Below are positions 1 through 11,781 of a stretch of 64,000 bases of DNA, piece after piece. The stretch covers positions 4,945,001 to 5,009,000 of the forward strand of contig NZ_CP087719.1 in assembly GCF_020991085.1 (NCBI RefSeq), written 5' to 3'. Position 1 is the first letter of the stretch. Each line of letters starts with the position of its first letter. Made by a program: the position numbers and the translations under genes. The DNA is from Roseomonas sp. OT10 (GTDB lineage: Bacteria > Pseudomonadota > Alphaproteobacteria > Acetobacterales > Acetobacteraceae). Below the pieces are notes generated by a model. The model saw nothing but the letters and a program-made list of their open reading frames with translations, did not search any database and was not told where the DNA came from.

Positions 1-28
1 GTCGTCGGTTCGAACCCGATCGCCTCCA
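1..28 (+). tRNA. tRNA-Ala, 3' part only
   Basis: The window opens inside a tRNA. Visible are part of the variable loop, the T arm with GGTTCGAAC, and the 3' acceptor strand CGCCTCC with discriminator A at 28. CCA is not encoded. The anticodon lies outside the window. Identity as alanine is inferred from the usual alphaproteobacterial order 16S-tRNA-Ile-tRNA-Ala-23S and from the acceptor sequence. Confidence 0.7.
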
Positions 29-388
29 GGCGAGCGAAGGCGCATGACGCGAGACGAGCTTGCGGTCCGGTCCGGACCGGCGATGCGGCCATGGCGCGAG
101 CCATGGGCATCGGCCGCGGATCGTGCTGCCGGATCCGGCAAACCCCGGCGGGTTGTCCGCCAGCCTGAGGGCTGGAGGAGCCGGCGATCTTTGACAGTTG
201 AAGAGGATTTGGTGTGACGCGATCCGGGAGGGTCGGGCCGAAAGGCCTGCCTGAAGGGTCGTGGAACGAAGTGAGTGAGAGTGTCTCGGTGTTGCCGCTG
301 TCCGATTGGACATGCGGGGCAGGAGGCGGGCAGCGGTCCCGGAAGGGATGGCGGGTGCGCCTTGGTCCTGCGTGCGGGCGGCGGCTGA
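29..388 (+). other. tRNA-Ala to 23S transcribed spacer
   Basis: This is the second internal spacer of the rRNA operon. It contains the TTTGACAGTTGAAGAGG stretch (about 190-206) often seen shortly before 23S in this group. I see no gene in it; short open frames here are not credible. Confidence 0.6.
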
Positions 389-3135
<2,747 letters not shown>

Positions 3136-3239
3136 CACCACAGCCGCCGCCGGGGCCTCAAAAACCCCGCCGCACGCAGCACCAAAGCGCACTCCCACTC
3201 ACCCCCTCACACCCAATCCCCACATCCGTTCCCGTCCGG

Positions 3240-3358
3240 TGGCCTGGTGGCCATTGCGGGGCTGCCACACCCGATCCCATCCCGAACTCGGCCGTGAAAC
3301 GCCCCTGCGCCCATGGTACTGCAGCTTAAGCTGCGGGAGAGTCGGTCGCCGCCAGGCC
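3240..3358 (+). rRNA. 5S ribosomal RNA
   Basis: About 118 nt, with the conserved core CCCATCCCGAACTCGG and GTGAAACGCC. The ends GGCCTGGTGG and CCGCCAGGCC pair to form helix I. It lies about 105 nt after 23S in the standard order. Ends are good to within about 3 nt. Confidence 0.93.
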
Positions 3359-3387
3359 GCCAGACGGGATCCCTTCAACATCACCCC

Positions 3388-3464
<77 letters not shown>

Positions 3465-3493
3465 CGATTGCCTGCACAATCAGTCCGTGAAAA

Positions 3494-3529
3494 GCCGCTT
3501 CGGAGCACCACTCCGCAAGCGGCACTTTT
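3494..3529 (+). terminator. intrinsic terminator of the rRNA operon
   Basis: A strong hairpin: GCCGCTTCGGAG pairs with CTCCG-C-AAGCGGC (one bulged base, loop CACCA), followed by ACTTTTG. It sits 30 nt after tRNA-fMet and is the natural end of the rrn transcript. Confidence 0.85.
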
Positions 3530-3715
3530 GCGTTCGCACGGTTTCCGGGCGACTGGGCGCTCAGTTGCCGCGGTCCGATCCCCGCTCGGGCATCGCGACC
3601 TCCTTCAAGCCACAACGGCATCATGCCATGACAGGGCCAAGCGGGCCGGGAATCCCGGTTCCTGCAAGCGCTGACAGCCAGGGCCTCTGGCTGGACATCA
3701 TGGGAGGAGCCTCCA

Positions 3716-4435
3716 TTGACCCAGGATCTGCACGCGTTGCTCGGCGACCTTGTGATCGCCAATCGCATCCTCGCGCATGAAGGGGTCCTGGACGACTTCG
3801 GCCATGTCGCCGTGCGCCACCCCGACCGCCCCGACCGCTTCTTCGTCTCCCGCTCCCGCTCGCCCGAGCTGGTGACGCGGGACGATCTGTTGGAGTTCAC
3901 GCTGGACGGCGTTCCGGTCGATCCCAAGGGCCTGCGCCCCTATCTCGAAAGCGGGCTGCACGCGCGCATCTTCGCCGCCCGGCCGGACGTGCAGGCCTGT
4001 GTGCACCACCATTGTCCTGCCGTACTGCCCTATACCGTGACGGATGTGCCGCTGCGGCCCATCTTCCACATGGCCTCCGTGCTGGGCGGCCCGGTCCCGG
4101 TCTGGGACAGCCGCGACGAGTTCGGCGACACCAACATGCTGATCGACGACATGCCGCGGGCCGACAGCTTGGCCCGCGCCCTGGGCAACGGGCGCGCCGT
4201 GCTGCTGCGCAACCACGGCGCCACCTGCGCCGCGCACTCCTTGCCCGCCGTGGTCTTCGTTTGCATCCGCATGAAGGACAATGCGGAGTTGCAGACCCAT
4301 GCCATGGGCATGGGCACCCCGCGCTTCCTGACCGATGGCGAGACCCGCCAGGCCAGCGAGATGCTGATGGGCGAACGTCCCCTCGACCGCGCCTGGGCCT
4401 ACTGGCGCGCCCGTGCCGGCTTCGGTGGCATCTAG
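3716..4435 (+). CDS. class II aldolase/adducin family protein
   Basis: A 239-residue zinc-dependent aldolase or epimerase of the class II aldolase/adducin fold (L-fuculose-phosphate aldolase relatives), probably cytosolic. The family residues are visible: Glu78 in YLESGLH, the metal-binding HHH at 97-99 and His167 in RNHGA. The start is a TTG at 3716, preceded by GGGAGGAG seven bases upstream; no nearer ATG fits. A Bug-type receptor gene follows 15 bases later, so the pair may take up and cleave a hydroxy or sugar acid. The substrate cannot be read from sequence. Confidence 0.88.
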   Translation: MTQDLHALLGDLVIANRILAHEGVLDDFGHVAVRHPDRPDRFFVSRSRSPELVTRDDLLEFTLDGVPVDPKGLRPYLESGLHARIFAARPDVQACVHHHCPAVLPYTVTDVPLRPIFHMASVLGGPVPVWDSRDEFGDTNMLIDDMPRADSLARALGNGRAVLLRNHGATCAAHSLPAVVFVCIRMKDNAELQTHAMGMGTPRFLTDGETRQASEMLMGERPLDRAWAYWRARAGFGGI

Positions 4436-4450
4436 GAGGAGAGCTTGCAC

Positions 4451-5410
4451 ATGCGACGTCGCCAACTCGGCACCACCGCCGCCCTGCTGCTTGGCCTCGC
4501 GGGCCCGGCCCGCGCACAGCGCCGGCCTGTCCGCCTTGTCGTTCCCGCCGCACCCGGCGTCGCCATCGACGTGATCGGCCGCCTCTTCGCCGCTCGCCTG
4601 AGCGAGACCCTGGGCACCACCTGGATCGTGGAGAACCGCTCGGGCGCGAACAACACCTTGGGTGCCGCCGAGGTCGCGAATGCCGCACCCGACGGCCAGA
4701 CGTTCCTTGTCAACGCCGACATCCATCTGATGGCGCGGCAGGTCATGCGCAGCGTGCCCTACGACCCCGTGACCGATTTCACGCCGATCGCGCGGCTGGC
4801 CACCGCGCCGATGGTTCTGGTCGGCAATCCGCGCCTCACGCCCGAAGGCGGCGTGGCCGCGCTCGTCGCCGCGATGCGGGCAGAGCCGACGAAGTTCGCC
4901 TTCGCCAACTCGGCCCTCGGCGCCATGGGGCATCTCGCGACCGAGAGCTTCAAGCGCGCCATCGGGGTGGACAGCCTCGTCGTCTCCTACCGTGGCACGG
5001 CCCCCGCGCTGACCGACCTGATAGCCGGCAACACGGCGCTGATGGTGGCGCCACTGGGGTCCGCCCTGCCGCAGATCGCGGATGGGCGGCTACGCGCCTA
5101 CGCCATCATGGGGCCCCGCCGCTCCCCCCGCGCCCCGGACATCCCCACCATTGCAGAGCAGGGCCTGCCGGGTCTGGACTTCACCCTGTGGTACGCCCTG
5201 TGGGCCCCGAAGGGCTTTCCGGAGGCCGAGGCGGACCGGCTGAACGCCGCCGTCCAGGCGTTGTCGGCCCATCCGGACATCCGCGCGCGCCTGGCCGAGC
5301 AGGGAGCCGAGCCGGTGGCCGAGGACCGGGCGAGCTTCCGGCGCTTCATCGACGCGGAAGCCGGACGCAATGCCCGGATCGCGGAACAGGCGGGGATCGT
5401 CCCGGAATAA
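4451..5410 (+). CDS. Bug-family tripartite tricarboxylate transporter receptor
   Basis: A 319-residue periplasmic solute-binding protein of the Bug/TctC family, which captures carboxylates for TctAB-type carriers or acts as a sensor. A Tat-like signal peptide is seen (MRRRQLG then a hydrophobic run, cut after ARAQ near residue 23). Family marks are the VVPAAPG loop, WIVENRSGANN and DLIAGNTALM. I chose ATG 4451, with TAGGAGGAG upstream, over an in-frame TTG at 4445 that would sit on the ribosome site. It follows the aldolase gene closely. No TctA/TctB membrane genes are nearby, which is common for Bug proteins. Confidence 0.9.
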   Translation: MRRRQLGTTAALLLGLAGPARAQRRPVRLVVPAAPGVAIDVIGRLFAARLSETLGTTWIVENRSGANNTLGAAEVANAAPDGQTFLVNADIHLMARQVMRSVPYDPVTDFTPIARLATAPMVLVGNPRLTPEGGVAALVAAMRAEPTKFAFANSALGAMGHLATESFKRAIGVDSLVVSYRGTAPALTDLIAGNTALMVAPLGSALPQIADGRLRAYAIMGPRRSPRAPDIPTIAEQGLPGLDFTLWYALWAPKGFPEAEADRLNAAVQALSAHPDIRARLAEQGAEPVAEDRASFRRFIDAEAGRNARIAEQAGIVPE

Positions 5411-5460
5411 AGGCCGCCCCCAGGAGGACCCAGAAGTTGGCTTCGCGCACCGCCGGCATC

Positions 5461-5878
5461 ATACCGACGGCGGGATAACCTCGCCCTCGGCGCTGTGGTG
5501 TTCGGGCGTCGAACCGGGAGGGGACGCTGTCCCCTCCCAGACCCTCCCCTGCCGGGGCCACAAGCGGGCCCCGGTCCCCGCTGGGAGTTGGTTCTGTGCG
5601 GTGGGTGTCAGTCTGCGGACTGAATCCTGACGAAGCGCGGACAGGCGGGACTCTGAATAAGCTTCAGAGGGCGTCAGCGAATGCTGCGGCCATACCCGCC
5701 GAGGAGCATGGCTCCTCGGCGTCTCGACCCCGTCGCAGCCATCCGCGCGGCAGCATTGATCGGGTCCAGGGCCCGCAGGGTCCTGGCGGAGTGGGGGTAC
5801 GGGGGCGAGGCAGCGCCTTGCCCCCGGGCCACCGGTACCACGCCGGGCAAGCGGACCGGCGCATCCCGTCGTCCGTGT
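5461..5878 (+). repeat. dispersed hairpin-rich repeat, copy R1
   Basis: A 418-bp intergenic element between two convergent genes. It ends in imperfect inverted repeats: ATACCGACGGCGGGAT at 5461-5476 against ATCCCGTCGTCCGTGT at 5863-5878 (13 of 16 pair). Inside are three strong hairpins: CCGGGGCC/GGCCCCGG near 5552, CCGAGGAGC/GCTCCTCGG near 5699, and GGGGGC-AGGC/GCCT-GCCCCC near 5804. The same order of modules occurs at five other places in this window (R2-R6). Open frames across it are not conserved between copies. Its right tip supplies the stop codon of the next gene. Confidence 0.85.
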
Positions 5879-6324
5879 CAGCTGGCCTTCAGGTCGATCA
5901 GCGCCAGTCCGCTGGCTGCATCCGGCACCCGGCGCAGGTGGGCGGGTGTTTCCTGCACGATCACTTCCAGTGTCGGGCGGACCACGCCCTTGAACATGTG
6001 GCCCCCGACGGTGCTGCCGTCACGCCGTCCCAGTACCGCGTGCAGGTGCAGCGCTGGCTTATTCTGCATGTCGATCCCGATATCGCCGAGCAGCGAGAGG
6101 ACCTCCGTATCCTCCTCCACGGGGATCTTCTCGTAGTCCTTCTTCTCCCAGAGGTAGAAGGCGAGTTCCGCCGCCTGGAAGGCGCCGATCGCCGTCACCT
6201 GGGCGGCGAAGACCTGCTCGCTCTCCGCGAACCGCTTCAGCCCTTCCATCACCTCTTCGCCCTTGTCGAAGACAACGGCGTAGGTGCGCAGGCCATTTGC
6301 CTCGTTCAGCAGCTTGCTCCGCAT
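5878..6324 (-). CDS. PPC/DUF296 domain protein
   Basis: A 148-residue single-domain protein of the PPC (DUF296) family. In plants this fold is attached to AT-hooks; bacterial members are stand-alone trimers of poorly known role, often called DNA-binding. The family core is clear: LHLHAVLGRRDGSTVGGH near residues 92-109. The start ATG has GAGGAGAG five to six bases upstream, inside the end of the preceding thiamine-enzyme gene (10 bases apart), so the two are co-transcribed. The stop codon TGA falls on the tip of repeat R1. Confidence 0.85.
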   Translation of the reverse strand: MRSKLLNEANGLRTYAVVFDKGEEVMEGLKRFAESEQVFAAQVTAIGAFQAAELAFYLWEKKDYEKIPVEEDTEVLSLLGDIGIDMQNKPALHLHAVLGRRDGSTVGGHMFKGVVRPTLEVIVQETPAHLRRVPDAASGLALIDLKAS

Positions 6325-6334
6325 GGCGCTCTCC

Positions 6335-8122
6335 TCAGCCCCGGCCGGGCAGCAGCGTGCCCACCACCTGCCGCGCGGTGTTGGCGATGACGCTGCCCAG
6401 CTCCGGCTCGCCGGCCATCGATTTGGTGAAGCCCAGCGCCTGCTTCAGCGTGACGTGTGGCGGCAGGGGCGGGACGTTCGGGTCCGTCCGCGCCTCCAGC
6501 ACCACGGGCCGGTCGGCGGCGAAGGCGCGGGCCCAGGCGTCGCCCAGCTTCTCCGGATCGTCCACGCGGATGCCGGTGAGGCCGATGCTCTCAGCGAAGC
6601 GCGCATAGTCGAAATCGGGCAGGGATTGTGACGCCTCGAATTTCGGGCTGCCCTCCATCACCCGCTGCTCCCAGGTCACCTGGTTCAGGTCGCGGTTGTT
6701 CAGCACCAGCACGACGAGGCGCTGGTCCGGCCAGCGGTCGCGGTACTTGGCGATGGTCAGCAGCTCCGCCAGCCCGTTCATCTGCATCGCGCCGTCGCCG
6801 CAGATGGCCAGCACCGGCCGGTCAGGATGGGCGAATTTCGCGCCGATGGCATAGGGCACGCCGGAGCCCATGCTCGCCAGCCCGCCGGAGAGCGAGGCCA
6901 TCATCCCCCGCCGCAGCTTCACGTCGCGCGCGTACCAGTTGGTGTGGGAGCCGGAATCCCCCGCGATGATGCAGCGGTCGGGCAAGTGCTTCGACAGCTC
7001 GTGGAAGACGCGCTGCGGGTTGATGGGATCGGCCGGCTGCATGGCGCGGGATTCCAGCACCCTCCACCATTCCGCCACCTCCTTCCCGATGCCCTCGCGC
7101 CAGGCGGTGTCCGTCTTGACCTTCAGCTTCGGCAGCAGGGCGCGGAGCGTGGAGGCGGCGTCGCCCACCAGCGGCACCTCCATCGGGTAGCGGATCGAGA
7201 GGTTGCGCGGCTGGAGGTCGATCTGCACCCCGCGCGCCTGGCCCTCCTTCGGCAGGAACTCGGAATAGGGGAAAGCGGAGCCGACCATCAGCAGCGTGTC
7301 GCAGCCCTGCATCATCTCCCAGCTCGGCTTGGTGCCGAGCAGGCCGATCGAGCCGGTGACGAAGGGCAGCTCGTCCGGCACGGCGGCCTTGCCCAGCAGC
7401 GCCTTGGCGATCCCGGCCTGGAGGGCGTCGGCGACCTGCAGCACCTCGTCGGTCGCCTCCAGCGCCCCGGCGCCGACCAGCATGGCGACCTTCTTCCCGG
7501 CATTCAGCACCTCCGCCGCCCGTTCCAGGTCGCCGTCCGAGGGCATCACCCGCGGCGCGGCGTAGCCCAGGCCGGAATGGATGGTGCCGTGCTCGCGCGG
7601 CGGGACCTCGACCGCCGGCAGCTCCTGGATGTCGTTGGGGAAGATGATGGCCGTCACCGCGCGCTCGGCCTTGGCGATGCGGAAGGCGCGGTCGATCAGG
7701 TGCCGCACCTGCTCCGGCACGCTGACCTGCTCCACGAAGGCGCCGGCCACGTCCTTGAACAGGTTCAGCAGATCCACCTCCTGCTGGTAGTGCCCGCCCA
7801 GCGCCGCCCGCGCCTGCTGCCCCACCAGCGCCACCACCGGCTGGTGGTCCGCCCGCGCGTCGTAGAGCCCGTTCAGCAAGTGGATCGCCCCGGGTCCGGA
7901 GGTGGCGAGGCAGACCCCGACCTCGCCCGTGTACTTGGCATGGGCGCAGGCCATGAAGGCGGCCATCTCCTCGTGCCGCGCCTGGATGAAGTCGATCTTC
8001 CCCTCGGAGCGCTGGATGCCGCCGATCAGCCCGTTCACCCCGTCGCCCGGATAGCCGTAGATGCGCCGCACCCCCCAGGCGTGCAGCCGCTCGCAGACCT
8101 GGTCGCCAACCGTCGTCGCCAT
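6335..8122 (-). CDS. thiamine-pyrophosphate-requiring enzyme (pyruvate oxidase/acetolactate synthase family)
   Basis: A 595-residue ThDP enzyme of the PoxB/IlvB superfamily. Order of domains: N-terminal pyrimidine-binding domain (catalytic Glu in QARHEEMAAF), central domain, then C-terminal cofactor domain with GDGAMQMNGLAEL and the downstream NN (VLNNRDLN) that binds Mg-ThDP. It resembles the ThDP proteins annotated as pyruvate dehydrogenase (quinone)-like. I cannot see the C-terminal lipid-binding helix of E. coli PoxB, so the electron acceptor is open. Start ATG 8122 has GGGGAG eight bases upstream; a 35-residue upstream extension is low-quality sequence. It is followed in the same transcript by the PPC protein. 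Confidence 0.88.
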   Translation of the reverse strand: MATTVGDQVCERLHAWGVRRIYGYPGDGVNGLIGGIQRSEGKIDFIQARHEEMAAFMACAHAKYTGEVGVCLATSGPGAIHLLNGLYDARADHQPVVALVGQQARAALGGHYQQEVDLLNLFKDVAGAFVEQVSVPEQVRHLIDRAFRIAKAERAVTAIIFPNDIQELPAVEVPPREHGTIHSGLGYAAPRVMPSDGDLERAAEVLNAGKKVAMLVGAGALEATDEVLQVADALQAGIAKALLGKAAVPDELPFVTGSIGLLGTKPSWEMMQGCDTLLMVGSAFPYSEFLPKEGQARGVQIDLQPRNLSIRYPMEVPLVGDAASTLRALLPKLKVKTDTAWREGIGKEVAEWWRVLESRAMQPADPINPQRVFHELSKHLPDRCIIAGDSGSHTNWYARDVKLRRGMMASLSGGLASMGSGVPYAIGAKFAHPDRPVLAICGDGAMQMNGLAELLTIAKYRDRWPDQRLVVLVLNNRDLNQVTWEQRVMEGSPKFEASQSLPDFDYARFAESIGLTGIRVDDPEKLGDAWARAFAADRPVVLEARTDPNVPPLPPHVTLKQALGFTKSMAGEPELGSVIANTARQVVGTLLPGRG

Positions 8123-8127
8123 GTGCC

Positions 8128-8778
8128 ATGCTCCCCAGGGGCGCCTTCCACGGCAACGCATCGCGGGAGGAGCGGTTCCCGGCCGGGCATGCTGGCGGGC
8201 GCCGCCGCTGGCGAACGAGGCGGCCACCCTCCGGGCGGTCCCCGCATGCGCGAGACGAGGAGCACCGGGTATCGGATCTTGTCATCAGGCCGGCCTGCGA
8301 GGCCGATCTGCCCGGCTTGGATGCCATCTTCGACCATGACGTTCTCAATGGCCACGTGACGTTCCGGACAGAGCCCTGGACGATGGAAGAACGCGGGGCC
8401 TGGTTCCGCCGTTATGACCGGAAGCGATACCACGTCCTGGTCGGGCAGATCGCGGACAGGGTCGTCGGCTGTGCCTACAGCAGCAGGTATCGGGCGGCCG
8501 GGCCGTTCGAGACGGCTGTGGAGACCAGTATCTACCTGGACCATCCCCGCCGCCGCAAAGGGCTCGGCACGGCGCTCTACCCCGCCCTGCTGGAGCCTCT
8601 TGCATCCCGGGACGTGCACGTCGCCGTCGCGGGCATCGCCCTCCCGAACGACGCCTCGATCGCCCTGCACCGCCGGCTCGGCTTCGAGCAGGTCGGGGTG
8701 TTCAGGGAATACGCCCGCAAGAACGGCACCTGGATCAGCTCCGTCTGGTTCCAGCGATTCATCGGCCCCGCCTCCTGA
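8128..8778 (+). CDS. GNAT family N-acetyltransferase, phosphinothricin acetyltransferase-like
   Basis: A GNAT acetyltransferase that moves acetyl from acetyl-CoA to an amine. The PAT-like marks are visible: the acetyl-CoA loop in HPRRRKGLGTALY, then LHRRLGFEQVGVFREY and a C-terminal W. The only in-frame ATG is 8128, but it has no ribosome site and lies five bases from the divergent gene's start, and the first 47 residues look like random high-GC translation. Homology begins at VSDLVIRPA, where codon 8269-8271 is GTA, with GAGGAG exactly six bases upstream. The true start codon therefore seems to be altered or misread (see findings). Confidence 0.75.
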   Translation: MLPRGAFHGNASREERFPAGHAGGRRRWRTRRPPSGRSPHARDEEHRVSDLVIRPACEADLPGLDAIFDHDVLNGHVTFRTEPWTMEERGAWFRRYDRKRYHVLVGQIADRVVGCAYSSRYRAAGPFETAVETSIYLDHPRRRKGLGTALYPALLEPLASRDVHVAVAGIALPNDASIALHRRLGFEQVGVFREYARKNGTWISSVWFQRFIGPAS

Positions 8779-8983
8779 CCTGGCCCCGGCTCCTGCCGGC
8801 CGGCGGCTGCCCCGCGTCGTCCGCGCCGCGGCACACCGGAGGGAGCCTCGGAGCGGCGTCCGGGACGCTGCCATGCCCCCGCAGGCGGGTGCCGGAGCAA
8901 GGTCCGGAAGCCGGCAGGCTTGACAGGGCGGGGCAGGGTGCCCCTTCTCCGCCCCGTTCCGACCGACGGCTTCAGGGTTCCCC

Positions 8984-10789
8984 ATGCACGCCTATCGCAC
9001 CCACACCTGCGGCGCCCTGCGCGCGTCCGACGCCGGCAGCACGGCACGGCTCTCGGGCTGGGTGCACCGCAAGCGCGACCATGGCGGGCTGCTCTTCCTC
9101 GACCTGCGCGACCATTACGGGGTCACCCAGTGCGTGGTGGCCCAGGGCTCGCCCGTCTTCGAGGCGGCGGACCGGCTGCGCCCGGAGAGCGTGGTGACCC
9201 TGACCGGCGAGGTGGTGCTGCGCGAGGGCGCCACCGTGAACCCCAGGCTGCCGACCGGCGAGGTCGAGCTGCGGGTGCGCGAGCTGGAGGTCCAGTCCGC
9301 CGCCGAGGTGCTGCCGATCCAGGTGGCGGGCGACCAGGAGTTCCCCGAGGAGCTGCGCCTGCGCTACCGCTTCCTCGACCTGCGGCGGGAGAAGCAGCAC
9401 CGCAACATCATGCTGCGCGCGGGCGTCATCGCCTCGATCCGCCGCCGCATGATCGAGCAGGGCTTCACCGAGTTCCAGACGCCGATCCTGACCGCCAGCA
9501 GCCCCGAGGGGGCGCGCGACTTCCTCGTCCCGGCGCGCAACCACCCCGGCAAGTTCTACGCGCTGCCGCAGGCGCCGCAGCAGTTCAAGCAGCTCGCCAT
9601 GGTGGCGGGCTTCGACCGCTACTTCCAGATCGCCCCCTGCTTCCGCGACGAGGCGGCGCGCGCCGACCGCTCGCCGGGCGAGTTCTACCAGCTCGACTTC
9701 GAGATGAGCTTCGTCACGCAGGAGGACGTCTTCGCCGCCATCGAGCCGGTGATCGCGGGCGTCTTCGAGGAGTTCGCGGGCGAGCGGAAGGTGTACGGCG
9801 CGCCCTTCCCGCGCATCCCCTACGACACGGCGATGCTGGAATACGGCTCCGACAAGCCGGACCTGCGCAACCCGCTGCGTATCACGGATGTGACAGAGCA
9901 TTTCGCGGATTCCGGCTTCGGCCTCTTCGCCAGGATCGCGGCCTCCGGCGGCATGGTGCGCGCCATCCCGGCCCCGGGCGCGGCGGGCAACCCGCGCGGC
10001 TTCTTCGACAAGCTGAACGACTGGGCGCGCGAGCAGGGGGCGGGCGGCCTCGGCTACATCCAGTTCGCGCCCGACGGCGCCAAGGGCCCGATCGCGAAGA
10101 ACCTCGAGGCCGGGCGCGTGGAGGCGATCCGCGCCGCCTGCGGCCTCCAGCCCGGCGACGCCGTCTTCTTCGCCGCCGGCAAGAAGGACGAGACGCCCAA
10201 ATTCGCCGGCAAGGTGCGCACGAAGCTGGGCGAGGAGCTCGGCCTGATCGCCCAGGACGAGTTCCGCTTCTGCTGGATCGTCGATTTCCCGATGTACGAG
10301 CTGAACGAGGAGACGGGGCTGGTCGATTTCAGCCACAACCCCTTCTCCATGCCGCAGGGCGGGCTGGAGGCGCTGAACTCGAAGGACCCGCTCGAGATCA
10401 AGGCGTTCCAGTACGACATCGTCTGCAACGGTATTGAGCTGTCCTCCGGCGCCATTCGGAACCATCGTCCCGACATCATGATCCGAGCCTTCGAGATCGC
10501 CGGCTACACGGCGGCGCAGGTGGAGGAGCGCTTCGGCGGCATGCTGAACGCCTTCCGCTACGGCGCCCCGCCGCATGGCGGCTCCGCGCCGGGGATCGAC
10601 CGCATCGTCATGCTGCTGGCCGATGAGCCCAACATCCGCGAGGTCATCCTCTTCCCGCTGAACCAGCAGGGCGAGGACCTGATGATGGGCGCCCCCGCCC
10701 CGGTGGAGCCGGCGCGGCTGAAGGAACTGTCGATCAGGCTCGATCTTCCGCCGCCCGCGAAGGGTGCCACGCCGAAGGCGAGCACCTAG
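8984..10789 (+). CDS. aspS: aspartate--tRNA ligase
   Basis: A 601-residue bacterial-type AspRS, cytosolic, which charges tRNA-Asp with aspartate. The domains are an N-terminal OB-fold anticodon-binding region (about 1-110), class II motif 1 (near residues 140-160), motif 2 [15 protein letters not shown], a bacterial GAD insertion, and motif 3 with GIDRIVMLL near the end. Length matches the usual 590-600. Motif 2 differs slightly from E. coli ([12 protein letters not shown] against RDEDLRADRQP). Whether it also charges tRNA-Asn depends on the presence of gatCAB or asnS, not visible here. The ATG at 8984 is the only good start. Confidence 0.97.
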   Translation: MHAYRTHTCGALRASDAGSTARLSGWVHRKRDHGGLLFLDLRDHYGVTQCVVAQGSPVFEAADRLRPESVVTLTGEVVLREGATVNPRLPTGEVELRVRELEVQSAAEVLPIQVAGDQEFPEELRLRYRFLDLRREKQHRNIMLRAGVIASIRRRMIEQGFTEFQTPILTASSPEGARDFLVPARNHPGKFYALPQAPQQFKQLAMVAGFDRYFQIAPCFRDEAARADRSPGEFYQLDFEMSFVTQEDVFAAIEPVIAGVFEEFAGERKVYGAPFPRIPYDTAMLEYGSDKPDLRNPLRITDVTEHFADSGFGLFARIAASGGMVRAIPAPGAAGNPRGFFDKLNDWAREQGAGGLGYIQFAPDGAKGPIAKNLEAGRVEAIRAACGLQPGDAVFFAAGKKDETPKFAGKVRTKLGEELGLIAQDEFRFCWIVDFPMYELNEETGLVDFSHNPFSMPQGGLEALNSKDPLEIKAFQYDIVCNGIELSSGAIRNHRPDIMIRAFEIAGYTAAQVEERFGGMLNAFRYGAPPHGGSAPGIDRIVMLLADEPNIREVILFPLNQQGEDLMMGAPAPVEPARLKELSIRLDLPPPAKGATPKAST

Positions 10790-10820
10790 ATTGGGCGAAG
10801 CCCTCCGAAGGACCCGGTCG

Positions 10821-11714
10821 ATGTTCCTGCGCCGCCTCCCCTCCTCCCCGCGCTTCCGCCGGGCCCTGCTGGCCGGGCTGGCCCTGTTGGCCGCGGTGCC
10901 GGTTTCCGCCCAGGCCCCGGCGCCGCAGGCCAGGCCCGTCGCCGCCGGAACCCCGGCGGCCGGCCAGATCCCGGGGGCGGAGGCCATGGCGGCGCACCGC
11001 GCCGCCTATCGCCTGACGCTGGACAAGGTGCGGGAGAACGGGGACGTGGCCCAGGTCCAGGGGGCGATGCTGTTCGAGGTGCTGGACGCCTGCGACGGCT
11101 GGACCACCCGGCAGCGGCTGACCCTGCGGATCGTCAACCGCGACGGCCAGCAGATCGAGACGGCGTCCGACTACGCCACCTTCGAGGGCAAGGACGGCCG
11201 CAGCCTGCGCTTCTCCATGACGCAGGCCACCCAGGGCGCGGTCAGCCAGCGCATCCAGGGCGAGGCGACGCTGCAGCCGGACGGCTCGGGCGTCGCGCGC
11301 TACACCCAGCCGCAGGCCAAGGAGGTGACGCTGCCCCCCGGCACGCTGCTGCCCATGGGCCATACCATCCGCGCCATCGACGCCGCCCGGCGCAGCCAGC
11401 GCCTCCTGGTCGCGCCGCTGATGGACGGCACGGGCGAGGACGGGGCGCAGGACAGCACCACCGTCATCTCGTCCTGGGACGGCAACGGCCCGGCGCAGCC
11501 GCGCTTCCCGCTGCTGGCCAACGAGCCCAGCGGGCGGATGCGGATCGCCTTCTTCGGCCAGGACTCCTCGGGCGGCGGCGCCGCGGCCCCCGATTACGAG
11601 GTCGGGCTGCGCTACTACGCCAACGGCGTGGCGGACGAGCTGAAGATGGATTTCGGCGAGTTCAGCCTGGACGGCAAGCTGGAGACGCTGGAGGCCACGC
11701 CGACCCACTGCTGA
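10821..11714 (+). CDS. cell envelope integrity EipB family protein (DUF1849)
   Basis: A 297-residue periplasmic protein of the EipB/DUF1849 family, found mainly in alphaproteobacteria, where it forms a beta-spiral and supports envelope integrity. A signal peptide is present (RRALLAGLALLAAVPVSAQ, cut near residue 30). Two cysteines, Cys91 (VLDACDGW) and the very last residue Cys297, match the family's conserved disulfide. Other family marks are AAHRAAYRL at the start of the mature protein and VISSWDGNGPAQPRF. I start at ATG 10821, 31 bases after aspS, with GAAGGA upstream; an upstream ATG at 10764 would overlap aspS. Confidence 0.88.
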   Translation: MFLRRLPSSPRFRRALLAGLALLAAVPVSAQAPAPQARPVAAGTPAAGQIPGAEAMAAHRAAYRLTLDKVRENGDVAQVQGAMLFEVLDACDGWTTRQRLTLRIVNRDGQQIETASDYATFEGKDGRSLRFSMTQATQGAVSQRIQGEATLQPDGSGVARYTQPQAKEVTLPPGTLLPMGHTIRAIDAARRSQRLLVAPLMDGTGEDGAQDSTTVISSWDGNGPAQPRFPLLANEPSGRMRIAFFGQDSSGGGAAAPDYEVGLRYYANGVADELKMDFGEFSLDGKLETLEATPTHC

Positions 11715-11781
11715 CGGGACCGCCCGCGCGGTCTAGCCTTCCTCCATCGGAAGCCCGGCCGGACCGGGGATGGAGGAAGCG

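Noticed and set aside
5370-6390. Several frames across repeat R1 and the DUF296 gene
   Set aside because: They are not conserved in the other repeat copies and have no ribosome sites.
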